Assembly: GCF_028736035.1 (NCBI RefSeq)
Contig: NZ_CP117866.1
Span: 10,953,001 to 11,017,000, forward strand
Direction of reading: 5' to 3'
DNA: 64,000 nucleotides
Source: Streptomyces sp. T12
Lineage (GTDB): Bacteria; Actinomycetota; Actinomycetes; Streptomycetales; Streptomycetaceae
Shown: positions 54,697 to 63,729 of the stretch, piece by piece
Layout of the letters: each line of letters begins with the position of its first letter
Position numbering within the stretch: the stretch's first letter is position 1
The notes under the pieces: generated by a model
What the model was told of the DNA's origin: nothing
Databases searched by the model: none
What the model saw: the letters and a program-made list of their open reading frames with translations, nothing else
Made by a program: the position numbers and the translations under genes

Positions 54697-55599
54697 CTAC
54701 GGACTCTCGCGGATCGCCCGAGTGATCTCCAGGGTGATCCGCAGGATCCCGGGGGAGCGGACCGGACAGGGCTTCGGTGTCGAGGTCGTGGGCGCCAGAC
54801 AGAAGTGCAGGTAGTCGTCGTCGCGGTGCAGCGCCGTCCGGTCGCGGCCCGGCTGAGTGCAGTACCCGGAGTGTTCGCGCTCGTACGCCGTGCACGGCAG
54901 GTACTGGACCCAGGAGTAACGCGCCCCGGCCGCACTCACCGCCTTGCCCGCGTCCGCGACCAGGTCGCCCGAGCCGGCGGCCTGCTCCTCGTAGAGGGCG
55001 TTGACGCGCCGGACCCGCTCGGGGGTGATCGGGTCCGGGCCCTGCGACACCCAGACGATCCGGGCGTCCCCGGCAGCGGCGATCTGGTCGGCGAGCCGCT
55101 TCATGTCGGCCGCGTACCGCGCGAAGTACTTCTCGGGGGAGGCGTCGTACGTGATCCCGTCCATGCACGGTGTGTAACCCCACGCGTTGCCCCAGAACTG
55201 CAGCACCACGAAGTCCGGCCGCAGCCGGCGCACCAGGGCCGCCGCCTTGTCCGCGACGGGGACGAGGGACCGCTTGCCCGTGCCTTCCAGGTAGTCGCAC
55301 AGGGTGGTTCCCGAGTAGGGGGCGCTCGTGTACGTCGCCCGTAGGCCGCGGCGCAGCTCCTGCCCGAGTACCTTCTGCGCCTCCATCGCGAGCGAGTCGC
55401 CCAGATACAGCACGGAGGGCGCCTTCGCAGCGGGCGCCTTGGCAGAGGCGCCGGGCGAGGCGGGCGCCCGCTGGTGGGTGGTGGCCGACGCCTCCGGCAC
55501 CTCGGGCGGCGCGGCGGCCTCCGGCCCGGACGCCGGGTCCCCGCACGCCCCGAGGAGCACGGCGGCCAGCAGCACCCCGACGATCCACGGCTTGCGCAT
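54697..55599 (-). CDS. SGNH/GDSL-hydrolase-like lipoprotein
   Basis: 300 residues from ATG 55599. Lipoprotein signal with lipobox VLLGAC (C19), an Ala/Pro-rich linker, then an SGNH fold: SVLYLGDSLAMEAQKVL (nucleophile Ser), VVLQFWGNAWGY (the Gly-Asn block) and the late DDDYLHFC (Asp-His). It is exported and membrane-anchored; its esterase or acyltransferase substrate is unknown. It lies just after the 2-MIB operon terminator, so it is transcribed separately. Confidence 0.86.
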   Translation of the reverse strand: MRKPWIVGVLLAAVLLGACGDPASGPEAAAPPEVPEASATTHQRAPASPGASAKAPAAKAPSVLYLGDSLAMEAQKVLGQELRRGLRATYTSAPYSGTTLCDYLEGTGKRSLVPVADKAAALVRRLRPDFVVLQFWGNAWGYTPCMDGITYDASPEKYFARYAADMKRLADQIAAAGDARIVWVSQGPDPITPERVRRVNALYEEQAAGSGDLVADAGKAVSAAGARYSWVQYLPCTAYEREHSGYCTQPGRDRTALHRDDDYLHFCLAPTTSTPKPCPVRSPGILRITLEITRAIRESP

Positions 55600-55670
55600 A
55601 CGGCAACTCCCGCCCCGGACACCGAAAACGGCTCCCCAGGCAAGCACAGCCGGGCCCACGGGGGAAGACC

Positions 55671-55703
55671 CGCGTCGGCCACGGAACGCCCATGGCCGAC
55701 GCG
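55671..55703 (-). terminator. 11-bp hairpin ending the 2-MIB operon
   Basis: CGCGTCGGCCA (55671-55681) pairs exactly with 55693-55703 around an 11-nt loop, 15 bp past the methyltransferase stop on the minus strand. Confidence 0.82.
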
Positions 55704-55717
55704 GTCCTGACGGTCCT

Positions 55718-56596
55718 TCAGACGCGGTCCGCCGCGATCAGCAGGTACTGGAAACTGCCGTTCTTGTACGCGGTCAGGAACGTGTCCTCGATGCCCGTCA
55801 CCAGGTGCTCGGCCTCGCGGCGCAGCTCCCAGTAGGGGATCGTCGCCTCGGTCAGGTCCTGTACATGGACCGGGACCAGCCGGTTGCGGGCCATGGCCCG
55901 GAAGTACGCCGAGCGTGGGTGGATGTCGCAGATGTAGTGGGCGTTGATGAGGGAGACCTCGCGGGAGGCGCGCCCGTAGGTGTCGTTGTAGCAGCCGGTG
56001 ATCACCACATAGCGGCCGCCGCGGCGCAGCAGCCGGGCGTGCTCGGCGAACAGCAGGTCCAGCTCGACGTACATCGTGGACTCGTTGTTCCACGACGCCG
56101 CGAACTCTCCGGACGGCAGCCCGGTGTCGAGCATGTTGCGGCAGTGGTAGCGGACCCGGTCGTCGATGCTCCGCTTGCGGGCCTGCTCGTTCGCGAACTG
56201 GGCCTGCTTGGCGGAGAGCGTGACGCCGTCCGCCTGGCAGCCGTAGCGCAGATGCGCCACCACGCTGCCGCCGCCGCGTCCGCAGCCGGCGTCGAAGACA
56301 CGATCGGTGGGCGTCAGCGGGCCCAGGTGGGTGGCGAGCAGTTCGGCCTGGGCGTGTTCCAGCCGGTGCAGTTCGGCGGTGATGCGTTCGCCGCGCAGAG
56401 CGGGATCGGGCTCGTCGAGCACGGAGCGGTCGGCGGCGCCGATGCCGTAGTGATGGTGGTACAGGTCGTCGATCTTTCCGAGTTCGAGGTTGACCGGGTT
56501 CTCCTCGGCGTTCCAGTAGTCCGCGACGCGGGTCTGGTACGTGGACTGGGACGGCACCGGTGCTGCGGCGGTGCCGGCTTCGGGGGCGATGGTCAA
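55718..56596 (-). CDS. gpmt: Geranyl diphosphate 2-C-methyltransferase
   Basis: 292 residues from TTG 56596, which has AAGGAG six bases upstream; this equals the length I remember for S. coelicolor GPPMT. ATG 56635 is the alternative. SAM motif VFDAGCGRGGGSVV, active-site segment ASWNNESTMYVELD, and INAHYICDIHPRSAYFRAMA with PYWELR. It methylates C2 of geranyl diphosphate to 2-methyl-GPP, the substrate of the next-upstream synthase. Last gene of the 2-MIB operon. Confidence 0.93.
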   Translation of the reverse strand: MTIAPEAGTAAAPVPSQSTYQTRVADYWNAEENPVNLELGKIDDLYHHHYGIGAADRSVLDEPDPALRGERITAELHRLEHAQAELLATHLGPLTPTDRVFDAGCGRGGGSVVAHLRYGCQADGVTLSAKQAQFANEQARKRSIDDRVRYHCRNMLDTGLPSGEFAASWNNESTMYVELDLLFAEHARLLRRGGRYVVITGCYNDTYGRASREVSLINAHYICDIHPRSAYFRAMARNRLVPVHVQDLTEATIPYWELRREAEHLVTGIEDTFLTAYKNGSFQYLLIAADRV

Positions 56597-56646
56597 CGGT
56601 GACTCCTTGTGCCGTTGTATCTGACGCTCTGTCATTCAGTCGCGCT

Positions 56647-57708
56647 CTACCAGTAGTTGGGCAGGTGGTAGCGGTGGGTGTTGGTGGCGTGCCACTCGTG
56701 GTTGCCGGCCACCCAGTCGGACAGCCCTCGCGTGTAGCGCTCCACGAGGGGTGAGGTGGCGGACAGCAGGGCCGACTCCTCCTCGTAGGCCTCCATGATC
56801 CGGTTGTGGATCTCGACGGCCTTCAGATACGCGGCCTTGAGCCCGCATCGCTCGTTCGCGGCGATGACCTGCGGCAGGTTGAGATGCGTCGGGTCGCTGG
56901 CCAGTTCCTTGGTGAAGGAGTACAGGTCGTTGACGATCGTGGTGGCGTTGGCGGCGAGCGCGGTGATGCGCTGGATCTCGGGGCGGGCGTACACCGCCTC
57001 GGGCAGCTCGTAGCCGTCGATGGCGTCGACGATCGACAGACAGGGACGGAAGTTGTTGAACTGCCGCATCACCAGGTACTCCCACACCCGGGGCGTGTAC
57101 CGGGTCTCGCCCCAGGCCGCCTCGCCCAGGTAGCCGAGGTGCAGCCGGGCGAGATCGTGCACGAGCCGGTCGGTCTGGCTGGGCGTGGCGACGACGGCGT
57201 AGTCCTTCAGGGCCCAGTGGTACGACCGCAGCGGGCCGTCCCTCTGCATGCCGTGCAGCCACTCCTCCTGCAGCTCCGGTGTGCCGTGGTACGGGTCCAG
57301 CGCAGACTGGGCCATGATCAGCCGCCCGCCGAGCCCGCTCCTCGACCCGCCCTTGTCCTCGTCCTCCTCGCAGTAGCAGTTGTCGACGATGTTCTCGGCC
57401 AGCAGCAGCTTCCCGGCCACCGTCAGGCGCTCCAGGTCGGCCGCGGCCGGGTGCTGGAGCACCACCGCCCGGCCGAACTGGAACCCCGAGAAGTCCCCCG
57501 ACCAGGCCTGCGGGAACAGGTCCAGGCGCCCGGCCCAGGCCTCCAGCCTGCGGTCGATCTCCTCGACCTTCTCGGGGTCCGCGGGGGCGACCGACCGGTA
57601 TCTGAGGCCGGGGATCGCACCGCCGCGCCGGGTCCGCACGGTGCGCGCGAGGTTGGGCGGACCGGGCAGCGGCATCGCGGAGGCGGCGGTGGTCGGGGCC
57701 GTGCTCAT
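56647..57708 (-). CDS. 2-methylisoborneol synthase-type terpene cyclase
   Basis: 353 residues from ATG 57708 with GGAG six bases upstream; ATG 57720 is in frame. Class I terpene cyclase core. Metal motifs: D109-N110-C-Y-C-E-E-D-E-D (MIB synthases have DDCYCED) and N260-DLYSFTKE (NSE/DTE triad). The N-terminus is shorter than in S. coelicolor (about 440 aa). It cyclises 2-methyl-GPP to 2-methylisoborneol or possibly 2-methylenebornane. The Asp-to-Asn change is notable. It follows the encapsulin gene with a 16-bp gap. Confidence 0.85.
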   Translation of the reverse strand: MSTAPTTAASAMPLPGPPNLARTVRTRRGGAIPGLRYRSVAPADPEKVEEIDRRLEAWAGRLDLFPQAWSGDFSGFQFGRAVVLQHPAAADLERLTVAGKLLLAENIVDNCYCEEDEDKGGSRSGLGGRLIMAQSALDPYHGTPELQEEWLHGMQRDGPLRSYHWALKDYAVVATPSQTDRLVHDLARLHLGYLGEAAWGETRYTPRVWEYLVMRQFNNFRPCLSIVDAIDGYELPEAVYARPEIQRITALAANATTIVNDLYSFTKELASDPTHLNLPQVIAANERCGLKAAYLKAVEIHNRIMEAYEEESALLSATSPLVERYTRGLSDWVAGNHEWHATNTHRYHLPNYW

Positions 57709-57724
57709 CGGGTGCTCCATGCGG

Positions 57725-59167
57725 TCACTCGGGGATCCGGCCGATCTGGGCGTTCTCGAGGATTCCGACCGCGTCGGGCACGAGGATCGCCATTGAGTAG
57801 TAGGCGGTGACGAGGTAGCGGATGATCGAGTTGGTGCCGATGCCCATGAACCGCACGTTCAGACCGGGCTGGTGCTCCTCGGGGATCCCGGTCTGGTACA
57901 GCCCGATGGCCCCCTGGTCGCCCTCTCCGGTGCGCAGCGCGATGATGCTGCTGGTGTGCTGCGGACTGATCGGGATCTTGTTGCAGGGGAAGATCGGGAC
58001 ACCACGCCAGGCAGGGATCTCGTGGCCCTCGACGCTGGCCGTGCCGGGCACCAGACCGCGCCGGTTGCACTGCCGGAAGAACGCCGCGATCGCCTTCGGA
58101 TGCGCGATGAACAGCTTGGTCTTGCGGCGCATCGACAGCAGCTCGTCCATGTCGTCGGGGGTCGGCGGACCGGTGAAGGTGCTGATGCGCTGCCCGTAGT
58201 CGGCGTTGTGCAGCAGTCCGAACTCCCGGTTGTTGACCAGCTCCCACTCCTGGCGTTCGCGGATCTCCTCGATGGTCAGCCTCAGTTGCTGCTCGGTCTG
58301 GTTCATCGGGTTGTTGTAGAGGTCGGCGACCCGGGTGTGGACGCGCAGCACGGTCTGGGTCAGCGACAACTCGTACTCGCGCGGAGCGAGGTCGTAGTCC
58401 ACGTAGCCGCCGTTGATGGTCGGCTCGCCGATGTGGCCCGCCTGCACCGGGACGTCGGCCTCGCCCTTGCGGTTCATCGGCAGCTTCTGCCGCTCGGCGA
58501 AGGCCTCCAGGTGCGCCGCGAGGGACGGCACCCGGTCGGTGAACTCCGTGACCACCGTCCACGGGAGTACGAGCAGCACGCCGGCGGTCTCCGCCCGTAC
58601 CGAGCTCAGCCACAGCGGGTCGGGCTGGCCGATGGCCTCGTCGCCGATCTGGTCGCCGTCGGTGACGACCCCGAGGATCTCCTCCTCGCCGTACTTGCCT
58701 TCCGTGAAGCGGGTGAACCGTCCGTGCACGACGAGGTAGGCCTCCGTGACGGGTTGCCCGGCCTCGACGAGCACCTGGCCGGCGCGGACCTCCCGGACCC
58801 GGAAGCGGGTGGCGACCTCCCTGAGGACGTCGGTGTCGGAGTAGCCGCGCAGGACCGGCAGTTCGGTGAGTGTCTCGGGGATGACCTTGATGTCGTCGGC
58901 GCCGTTCTGCTCGAACTGCACCCGGCCGCGGCCGACGCGCAGCTGCAGTCGCCGGTTGACCCGGTAGGTGCCGCCCTTGACGTCCACCCAGGGCAGCATC
59001 CGCAGCAGCCAGCGCGAGCTGATGGCCTGCATCTGGGGTTCGGACTTGGTGGTCGTGGCGAGCTGCCGGGCCGCCTGGGTGCTGAGGCTGGTGAGTTGAC
59101 CGTCGGACTGGGGGTCGGGATCGGGTTCGTCGATGGCTGGACCGGTGGCGCTGTCCGGTGTGGACAC
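57725..59167 (-). CDS. Family 2B encapsulin shell protein with cNMP-binding domain
   Basis: 480 residues from GTG 59167 with GGGAGG upstream. An HK97-type shell protein ([72 protein letters not shown]) split by an inserted Crp-type cyclic-nucleotide domain (about 95-205: [31 protein letters not shown]). In Streptomyces this gene heads the 2-MIB operon, and the shell is known to package 2-MIB synthase. The first about 35 residues look disordered. Confidence 0.93.
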   Translation of the reverse strand: MSTPDSATGPAIDEPDPDPQSDGQLTSLSTQAARQLATTTKSEPQMQAISSRWLLRMLPWVDVKGGTYRVNRRLQLRVGRGRVQFEQNGADDIKVIPETLTELPVLRGYSDTDVLREVATRFRVREVRAGQVLVEAGQPVTEAYLVVHGRFTRFTEGKYGEEEILGVVTDGDQIGDEAIGQPDPLWLSSVRAETAGVLLVLPWTVVTEFTDRVPSLAAHLEAFAERQKLPMNRKGEADVPVQAGHIGEPTINGGYVDYDLAPREYELSLTQTVLRVHTRVADLYNNPMNQTEQQLRLTIEEIRERQEWELVNNREFGLLHNADYGQRISTFTGPPTPDDMDELLSMRRKTKLFIAHPKAIAAFFRQCNRRGLVPGTASVEGHEIPAWRGVPIFPCNKIPISPQHTSSIIALRTGEGDQGAIGLYQTGIPEEHQPGLNVRFMGIGTNSIIRYLVTAYYSMAILVPDAVGILENAQIGRIPE

Positions 59168-59355
59168 ATTCCCTCCCGGGAGGTGAGCGGGCTGGCCATG
59201 CGCGGCTACCAGCCAACAGCCGGGGAGGCTGCCGGGTCAGGGCGTGAACGGGGCGGCTTCAGGCCCTGGAGGTGCAAACCTGCCGTACGAGGCAGTGGGC
59301 ACACCGTGAGTGATCCCGCTCCCCTCCCGTGCTCCCACACGCTGCGGCGGGACGC

Positions 59356-60378
59356 TCAGGACAGGTCGTTCACCAGCACCGCCGCCCCGTCGAACCGCCC
59401 CGCCTTGAGGTCCGCGAGCGCCTGGTCGGCCCGCGACAGCGGATAGGCGTGTGTCGTGGCCTGCACGGCGTGCTCGGCGGCGAGCGCCAGGAACTCCCGG
59501 CCGTCCTCGCGCGTGTTGGAGGTGACGCTGCGCAGCTGCTTCTCGTAGAAGAGCTCGCTGTCGTAGCGCAGCGCCGGGACGTCGCTGAGGTGGATGCCGG
59601 CGATCGCCAGCGTGCCGCCCCGGTCGAGGGCCCGCAGCGCGAACGGCACAAGGTCGCCGACCGGCGCGAACAGGATCGCGCTGTCCAACGGCTCCGGCGG
59701 CATCTCGTACGCGTCGCGCGCCGAGGCGGCACCCAGGCCGAGCGCCAGCTTCCGCGCGGCCGCGCCCCGCGTCAGCACGTGCACCGTGGCGCCCTCGGCC
59801 AGCGCCACCTGCGCGCACAGATGGGCGCTGCCCCCGAAGCCGTACAGCCCGAGCCGCCCGCCCGGCGGCAGTGCCGAGCGCCGCAGCGCGCGGTAGCCGA
59901 TGATCCCGGCGCACAGCAGCGGCGCGTACGTCACGTCGTCGAGGCCGCCCGGCAGCCGGTAGGCGTACGCGGCCGGTACGGTCGTGTACGGCGCGTAACC
60001 GCCGTCGGCGTCCCAGCCCGTGTACCGCGAGGCCGGGCACAGGTTCTCGGCGCCGCGCGCACAGTAGGCGCAGGTGCCGTCGGTGCGCCGCAGCCAGGCC
60101 ACCCCCACCCGCTCCCCGACGTCGAAGCCATGTGCCGCCGCCCCGCACCCGGCCACCTCGCCGACCACCTCGTGCCCCGGCGTGACCCCCGGCCGGTGCA
60201 CCGGCAGATCACCCTCGACGACATGCAGATCCGTCCGGCACACCCCACTCGCGCGCACCCGCACGAGCAGCTCGTCGTCCCCCGGCACCGGCACCGGTTT
60301 CTCGACGAGCCGCAGGGCCCCTTCCTCCACCGGCCCCGGCTCGACCACCGACCACGCGCGCATCGTCCTGTCCGCCAT
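59356..60378 (-). CDS. Zinc-dependent alcohol dehydrogenase
   Basis: 340 residues. MDR fold: catalytic zinc ligands in [29 protein letters not shown] (Cys, His-Glu) and a four-Cys structural zinc lobe ([13 protein letters not shown]). The Rossmann motif is [16 protein letters not shown]. AdhP-type enzymes oxidise primary alcohols with NAD(P). Its leader carries a GACGAA-rich repeat. About 190 bp separate it from the 2-MIB operon; no evidence ties them. Confidence 0.9.
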   Translation of the reverse strand: MADRTMRAWSVVEPGPVEEGALRLVEKPVPVPGDDELLVRVRASGVCRTDLHVVEGDLPVHRPGVTPGHEVVGEVAGCGAAAHGFDVGERVGVAWLRRTDGTCAYCARGAENLCPASRYTGWDADGGYAPYTTVPAAYAYRLPGGLDDVTYAPLLCAGIIGYRALRRSALPPGGRLGLYGFGGSAHLCAQVALAEGATVHVLTRGAAARKLALGLGAASARDAYEMPPEPLDSAILFAPVGDLVPFALRALDRGGTLAIAGIHLSDVPALRYDSELFYEKQLRSVTSNTREDGREFLALAAEHAVQATTHAYPLSRADQALADLKAGRFDGAAVLVNDLS

Positions 60379-60389
60379 ACCGCGCCCTC

Positions 60390-60446
60390 TTCGTTGCCCT
60401 TTTCGTCGCCGTCGTCTTCGTCGTCTTCGTCGCCTTCTTCGTCGAC
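60390..60446 (-). repeat. GACGAA-type purine-rich repeat in the adh leader
   Basis: On the minus strand this stretch is an imperfect (GACGAA)/(GACGAC) array ending 11 bp upstream of the ATG, on the side of transcription initiation. It may influence translation or have arisen by slippage. Confidence 0.65.
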
Positions 60447-60572
60447 CGGCCGCCGTCTGCCTCCGCCTCCCCCCAGTCTGGAACGGGAGCGGCCATTCGG
60501 CGCGCGACCGGACCTACAGGTGACTAGCGTGAGAATCCGGACAACTCGCCGATCCGGAAGAGGGCCGCAGCC

Positions 60573-61376
60573 ATGGCCGTGCAACCCCAAGGGACCCCCT
60601 GTTGGGCCGACGCGATGTTCAGTGATGTCGAGGAAGCCAAGAGCTTCTACGGCGACGTCCTCGGCTGGACCTTCGGCGAGGCGTCGTCGGAGTTCGGCAA
60701 CTACACCCAGGCCTACGCCAACGGCAAGGCCGCCGCCGCGGTGGTCCCGCCCATGCCGGGCCAGGAGGGCATGTCGCAGTGGTGCCTCTACTTCGCCTCC
60801 TCCGACGTCGCAGCGACCGCCGCCAAGGTCCGTGAGAACGGTGGCGAGATCCTGATGGAGCCGATGGAGGTCGGTGAGTTCGGCAGCATGTGCCTGGCCC
60901 GCGACCCCAGCGGCGTCGTCTTCGGCGTGTGGCAGGCCGGCACCCACGAGGGCTTCGACACGGCGACGGACGAGGCCGGCGCCTTCTGCTGGGCGGAGGT
61001 CTTCACGCGCGAGCCGGAGAAGTCCGACACCTTCTTCCCCGCCGTCTTCGGCTACGGGCAGCAGCATATGGAGGACGACGCGATCGACTTCCGCCTCTAC
61101 ACCCTCGGCGAGGGGGCCATGGCCCTGGGCCGGATGAAGATGACCGACGACTTCCCGCCCGAGGTCCCGCCGTACATCAACGTCTACTTCAACGTCCCCG
61201 ACTGCGACGACGCCGTCGCCAAGGCCACCAAGCTCGGCGCTGTGCTGCGCTTCGGCCCGATGAGCACCCCGTTCGGCCGGTTCGCCTCGCTGAGCGACCC
61301 CCAGGGCGCGAACTTCTCGGTGATCGACACCGGTACGACCGAGGGCGAGATGCCCAAGCTCAGCGACATCTCCTGA
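60573..61376 (+). CDS. Two-domain VOC protein
   Basis: 267 residues. Two VOC units: 1-125 (TPCWADAMFSDVEEAKSFYGDVLGWTFGE, MCLARDPSGVVFGVWQAG) and 130-260 (AFCWAEVFTREPEKSDTFFPAVFGYG, FASLSDPQGANFSVIDTG). The tandem arrangement resembles the 27-kDa antigen/CFP30B type of actinobacteria. Few metal ligand positions are conserved, so a non-metal or binding role is possible. Cytosolic. Confidence 0.88.
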   Translation: MAVQPQGTPCWADAMFSDVEEAKSFYGDVLGWTFGEASSEFGNYTQAYANGKAAAAVVPPMPGQEGMSQWCLYFASSDVAATAAKVRENGGEILMEPMEVGEFGSMCLARDPSGVVFGVWQAGTHEGFDTATDEAGAFCWAEVFTREPEKSDTFFPAVFGYGQQHMEDDAIDFRLYTLGEGAMALGRMKMTDDFPPEVPPYINVYFNVPDCDDAVAKATKLGAVLRFGPMSTPFGRFASLSDPQGANFSVIDTGTTEGEMPKLSDIS

Positions 61377-61424
61377 ACGAACACCGCGACCGGGCACCCG
61401 GCCCGCCCATGGCATGATCGACGC

Positions 61425-62105
61425 ATGCGTGAACGAGTGGTGGCCGCGTGCGACGGGGCTTCGAAGGGAAACCCGGGGCCGGCGGGCTGGGCCTGGGTCG
61501 TCGCGGACGAGAAGGAGACCCCGACTCGCTGGGAGGCGGGCCCGCTCGGCAGGGCCACCAACAACGTCGCGGAACTCACCGCACTGGAACGCCTGCTCAC
61601 GGCGACCGACCCCGGCGTACCGCTGGAGATCCGGATGGACTCGCAGTACGCCATGAAGGCCGTCACCACCTGGCTGCCGAACTGGAAGCGCAACGGCTGG
61701 AAGACGGCCGCCGGCAAGCCGGTCGCCAACCAGGACCTGGTCGTGCGCATCGACGAACTGCTCGACGGCCGCACCGTCGAGTTCCGCTACGTCCCCGCCC
61801 ACCAGGTCGACGGCGACCCGCTCAACGACTTCGCCGACCGCGCCGCCAGTCAGGCGGCCACCGTGCAGGAGCCCGCGGGCAGCGGCCTCGGCTCACCCGA
61901 GCCGCCGCCCTCCCCGGACACTCCGTCGGCCAAGGCCCCGCGCCGCAAGGCCGCGGCGACCCGGAAGAACGGCACTTCCTCCCGCACCATCAAGGCCAAG
62001 TTCCCCGGCCGCTGCATCTGCGGCCGCAGCTACGCGGCGGGCGAGCCCATCGCCAAGAACGCCCAGGGCTGGGGCCACCCGGACTGCCGTACCGCCGAGG
62101 CCTGA
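61425..62105 (+). CDS. Ribonuclease HI with Cys/His tail
   Basis: 226 residues from ATG 61425. The RNase H domain is complete: VAACDGASKGNPGPAGW (D10), NNVAELTALERLL (E50), RMDSQYAMKAV (D72) and H126/D138 of VPAHQVDGDPLNDFADRAA. A Pro/Ala-rich linker leads to a compact C-terminal unit, GRCICGRSYAAGEPIAK and GHPDC (Cys-X-Cys ... His-X2-Cys), probably a zinc-binding module not present in plain RNase HI. It removes RNA from RNA-DNA hybrids. Confidence 0.9.
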   Translation: MRERVVAACDGASKGNPGPAGWAWVVADEKETPTRWEAGPLGRATNNVAELTALERLLTATDPGVPLEIRMDSQYAMKAVTTWLPNWKRNGWKTAAGKPVANQDLVVRIDELLDGRTVEFRYVPAHQVDGDPLNDFADRAASQAATVQEPAGSGLGSPEPPPSPDTPSAKAPRRKAAATRKNGTSSRTIKAKFPGRCICGRSYAAGEPIAKNAQGWGHPDCRTAEA

Positions 62106-62151
62106 CGGGCGGTCCCGACGAGGGGGCCTGGCGGGCGGTGCGGACGGCGTC

Positions 62152-62976
62152 TCAGGCCGCGTCGAACGTGTAGTGCGCGGTGTGGTCCAGCAGGTCGGCG
62201 GGACGCACGTCGTTCCAGGGCTTCATGGTGTCGTTGAGGTCGACCACGTTCGGCGTCCCGGCGGCGGGCAGATAGCCGGAGCCGGGGTGCCGCCGCTGCC
62301 AGTCCGCCCACAGCTTGTCGATGTAGGCGTGGTGCAGCCAGAACACCGGGTCGTTGGGCGACATGCCGGTCGCCATGTGCCCGCCGACCCAGACGTGGAC
62401 CCGGTTGTGCAGATTGACGCCGCGCCAGCCTTCGAGGTGGTTGCGGAAACCGTCCGACCCGCTGTTCCAGGGCGCCATGTCGTACGTCGGCATGGCGAGC
62501 ACGGACTCCACCTCGGCCCTGGTCGGCAACTCCCGTACGGCGGTGCCGAGCGAGCGGCGCAGATAGGTACGGCCGTCGACGCGCACATTGATCAGCCAGT
62601 TGCCGGTCGACGCCGCGAACGGCCCGTCCATCACCTGACCGTCGCGGCTGCGCCCGGTGCCGCCGAGGAAGTCGGGCGCCCACAGCGAGGACCGTATCGA
62701 GCGGTCGGTGCTCCAGTCCCAGTACGGCAGCGTGACCGAGACGTCCACCTCCTGCAACGCGCGCTCGAACTCGAGCAGGAATCTGCGGTGCCAGGGCAGG
62801 AAGGACGGTGAACGGTGGCCGACGCGCTCCCCGTTGTCGGTGTCGCCGACGATGAAGGCGTTGTGCGTCGTGACGAACGTGTCGTAGCGACCGCTGCGCT
62901 TCAACTCCAGGAGGGCGGCGACGAACCGCCGCTTCTCGTCGGCGGTCAGCAGGGCCTGGTTCTTGCGGACAGTCAT
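62152..62976 (-). CDS. melC2: Tyrosinase MelC2
   Basis: 274 residues from ATG 62976. Both copper sites are intact: CuA H38, H54, H63 (TTHNAF, GHRSPSFLPWHRRF) and CuB H190, H194, H216 (LHNRVHVWVGGH, NDPVFWLHHAYIDKLW). It oxidises tyrosine to DOPA-quinone for melanin. There is no signal peptide; it is exported through the Tat signal of MelC1, its adjacent upstream gene 35 bp away. Confidence 0.95.
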   Translation of the reverse strand: MTVRKNQALLTADEKRRFVAALLELKRSGRYDTFVTTHNAFIVGDTDNGERVGHRSPSFLPWHRRFLLEFERALQEVDVSVTLPYWDWSTDRSIRSSLWAPDFLGGTGRSRDGQVMDGPFAASTGNWLINVRVDGRTYLRRSLGTAVRELPTRAEVESVLAMPTYDMAPWNSGSDGFRNHLEGWRGVNLHNRVHVWVGGHMATGMSPNDPVFWLHHAYIDKLWADWQRRHPGSGYLPAAGTPNVVDLNDTMKPWNDVRPADLLDHTAHYTFDAA

Positions 62977-63011
62977 GAGGTGCGGGTGCTCCAAAGTGCG
63001 GGTGGGGCAGG

Positions 63012-63383
63012 TCAGTTGGCGGGGAAGGGCAGCAGCGCGGCGCCCTGCAGCTCGTCCACGGCGGCACGGGCGGCGGCGCGCGGGGTGGGCACCGGGTCGT
63101 AGTGGCTGACGACGCTGATCCAGCTGCCGTCGGCGTTGCGCATCACATGCAGCTCCACTCCGTCGACGAACACGGCGTATCCGGCGCCGTGATGCTGGTG
63201 GCCGCCGCCCGCGGACGGCCGGCCCTGTATTCGGCGGCCCTTGTAGACCTCGTCGAAGGACGTCGGGGCGTGGTGGTCGTGCCCGGCTGCGGACGCGCCG
63301 GGGGCGGTGAGCGTCTGGACGCCGGCCGCGGTGGCGAGGGCGGCCGCGGCGGTGAGCGCACGACGACGGCTGAGTTCCGGCAT
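63012..63383 (-). CDS. melC1: Tyrosinase cofactor MelC1
   Basis: 123 residues from ATG 63383 with AGGAGG upstream. Tat signal [19 protein letters not shown], then the copper-chaperone domain with [61 protein letters not shown]. MelC1 carries copper to MelC2 and its export. First gene of the mel operon, on the minus strand. Confidence 0.95.
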   Translation of the reverse strand: MPELSRRRALTAAAALATAAGVQTLTAPGASAAGHDHHAPTSFDEVYKGRRIQGRPSAGGGHQHHGAGYAVFVDGVELHVMRNADGSWISVVSHYDPVPTPRAAARAAVDELQGAALLPFPAN

Positions 63384-63729
63384 GCGGACCTCCTGAGTTC
63401 GTTCGGTTGACGACTCCGCATGCCTATCGGGCCGGACTAGAGCGGGAGAAATCGGTCGGGAGTGGTTGGCTCCGATCCGGACAAGTCTGCACATGTCGTG
63501 CAGAGTTGAACGAAGATGATCTTCCTGTGGGTGGTGCCCCGGGGGGGCGGAAGGGGGAATTCCTTCTCCTGGGAATCACATTTCGGGTGATCCTTCGCGG
63601 GCGGGCCTGCTGCCAGTGGTCTGGCTCACCGGTCGAAACTGGCGCGATCCGAAATGTCGCGGCCGAGCTGCTCCGCCTTGCTACCCTGCGAAGTGATATG
63701 ACCGTTTTAAACCATTACTAGGGGTATGT
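63384..63729. promoter_or_regulatory. 346-bp divergent region between melC1 and a monooxygenase gene
   Basis: No gene is visible. A perfect inverted repeat TCTGCAC-N5-GTGCAGA lies at 63486-63504, about 105 bp before melC1 and about 225 bp before the monooxygenase. It shares the TCTGC/GCAGA half with the PopR box but has a different spacing. A G-run (63541-63546) and AT-rich DNA (63698-63720) follow; the latter probably contains the monooxygenase promoter. Confidence 0.6.

Noticed and set aside
59931..61802. A 623-codon minus-strand frame over the adh leader, VOC and RNase H genes
   Set aside because: It includes the adh leader repeat as an acidic run ([14 protein letters not shown]) and reads antisense to three real genes.
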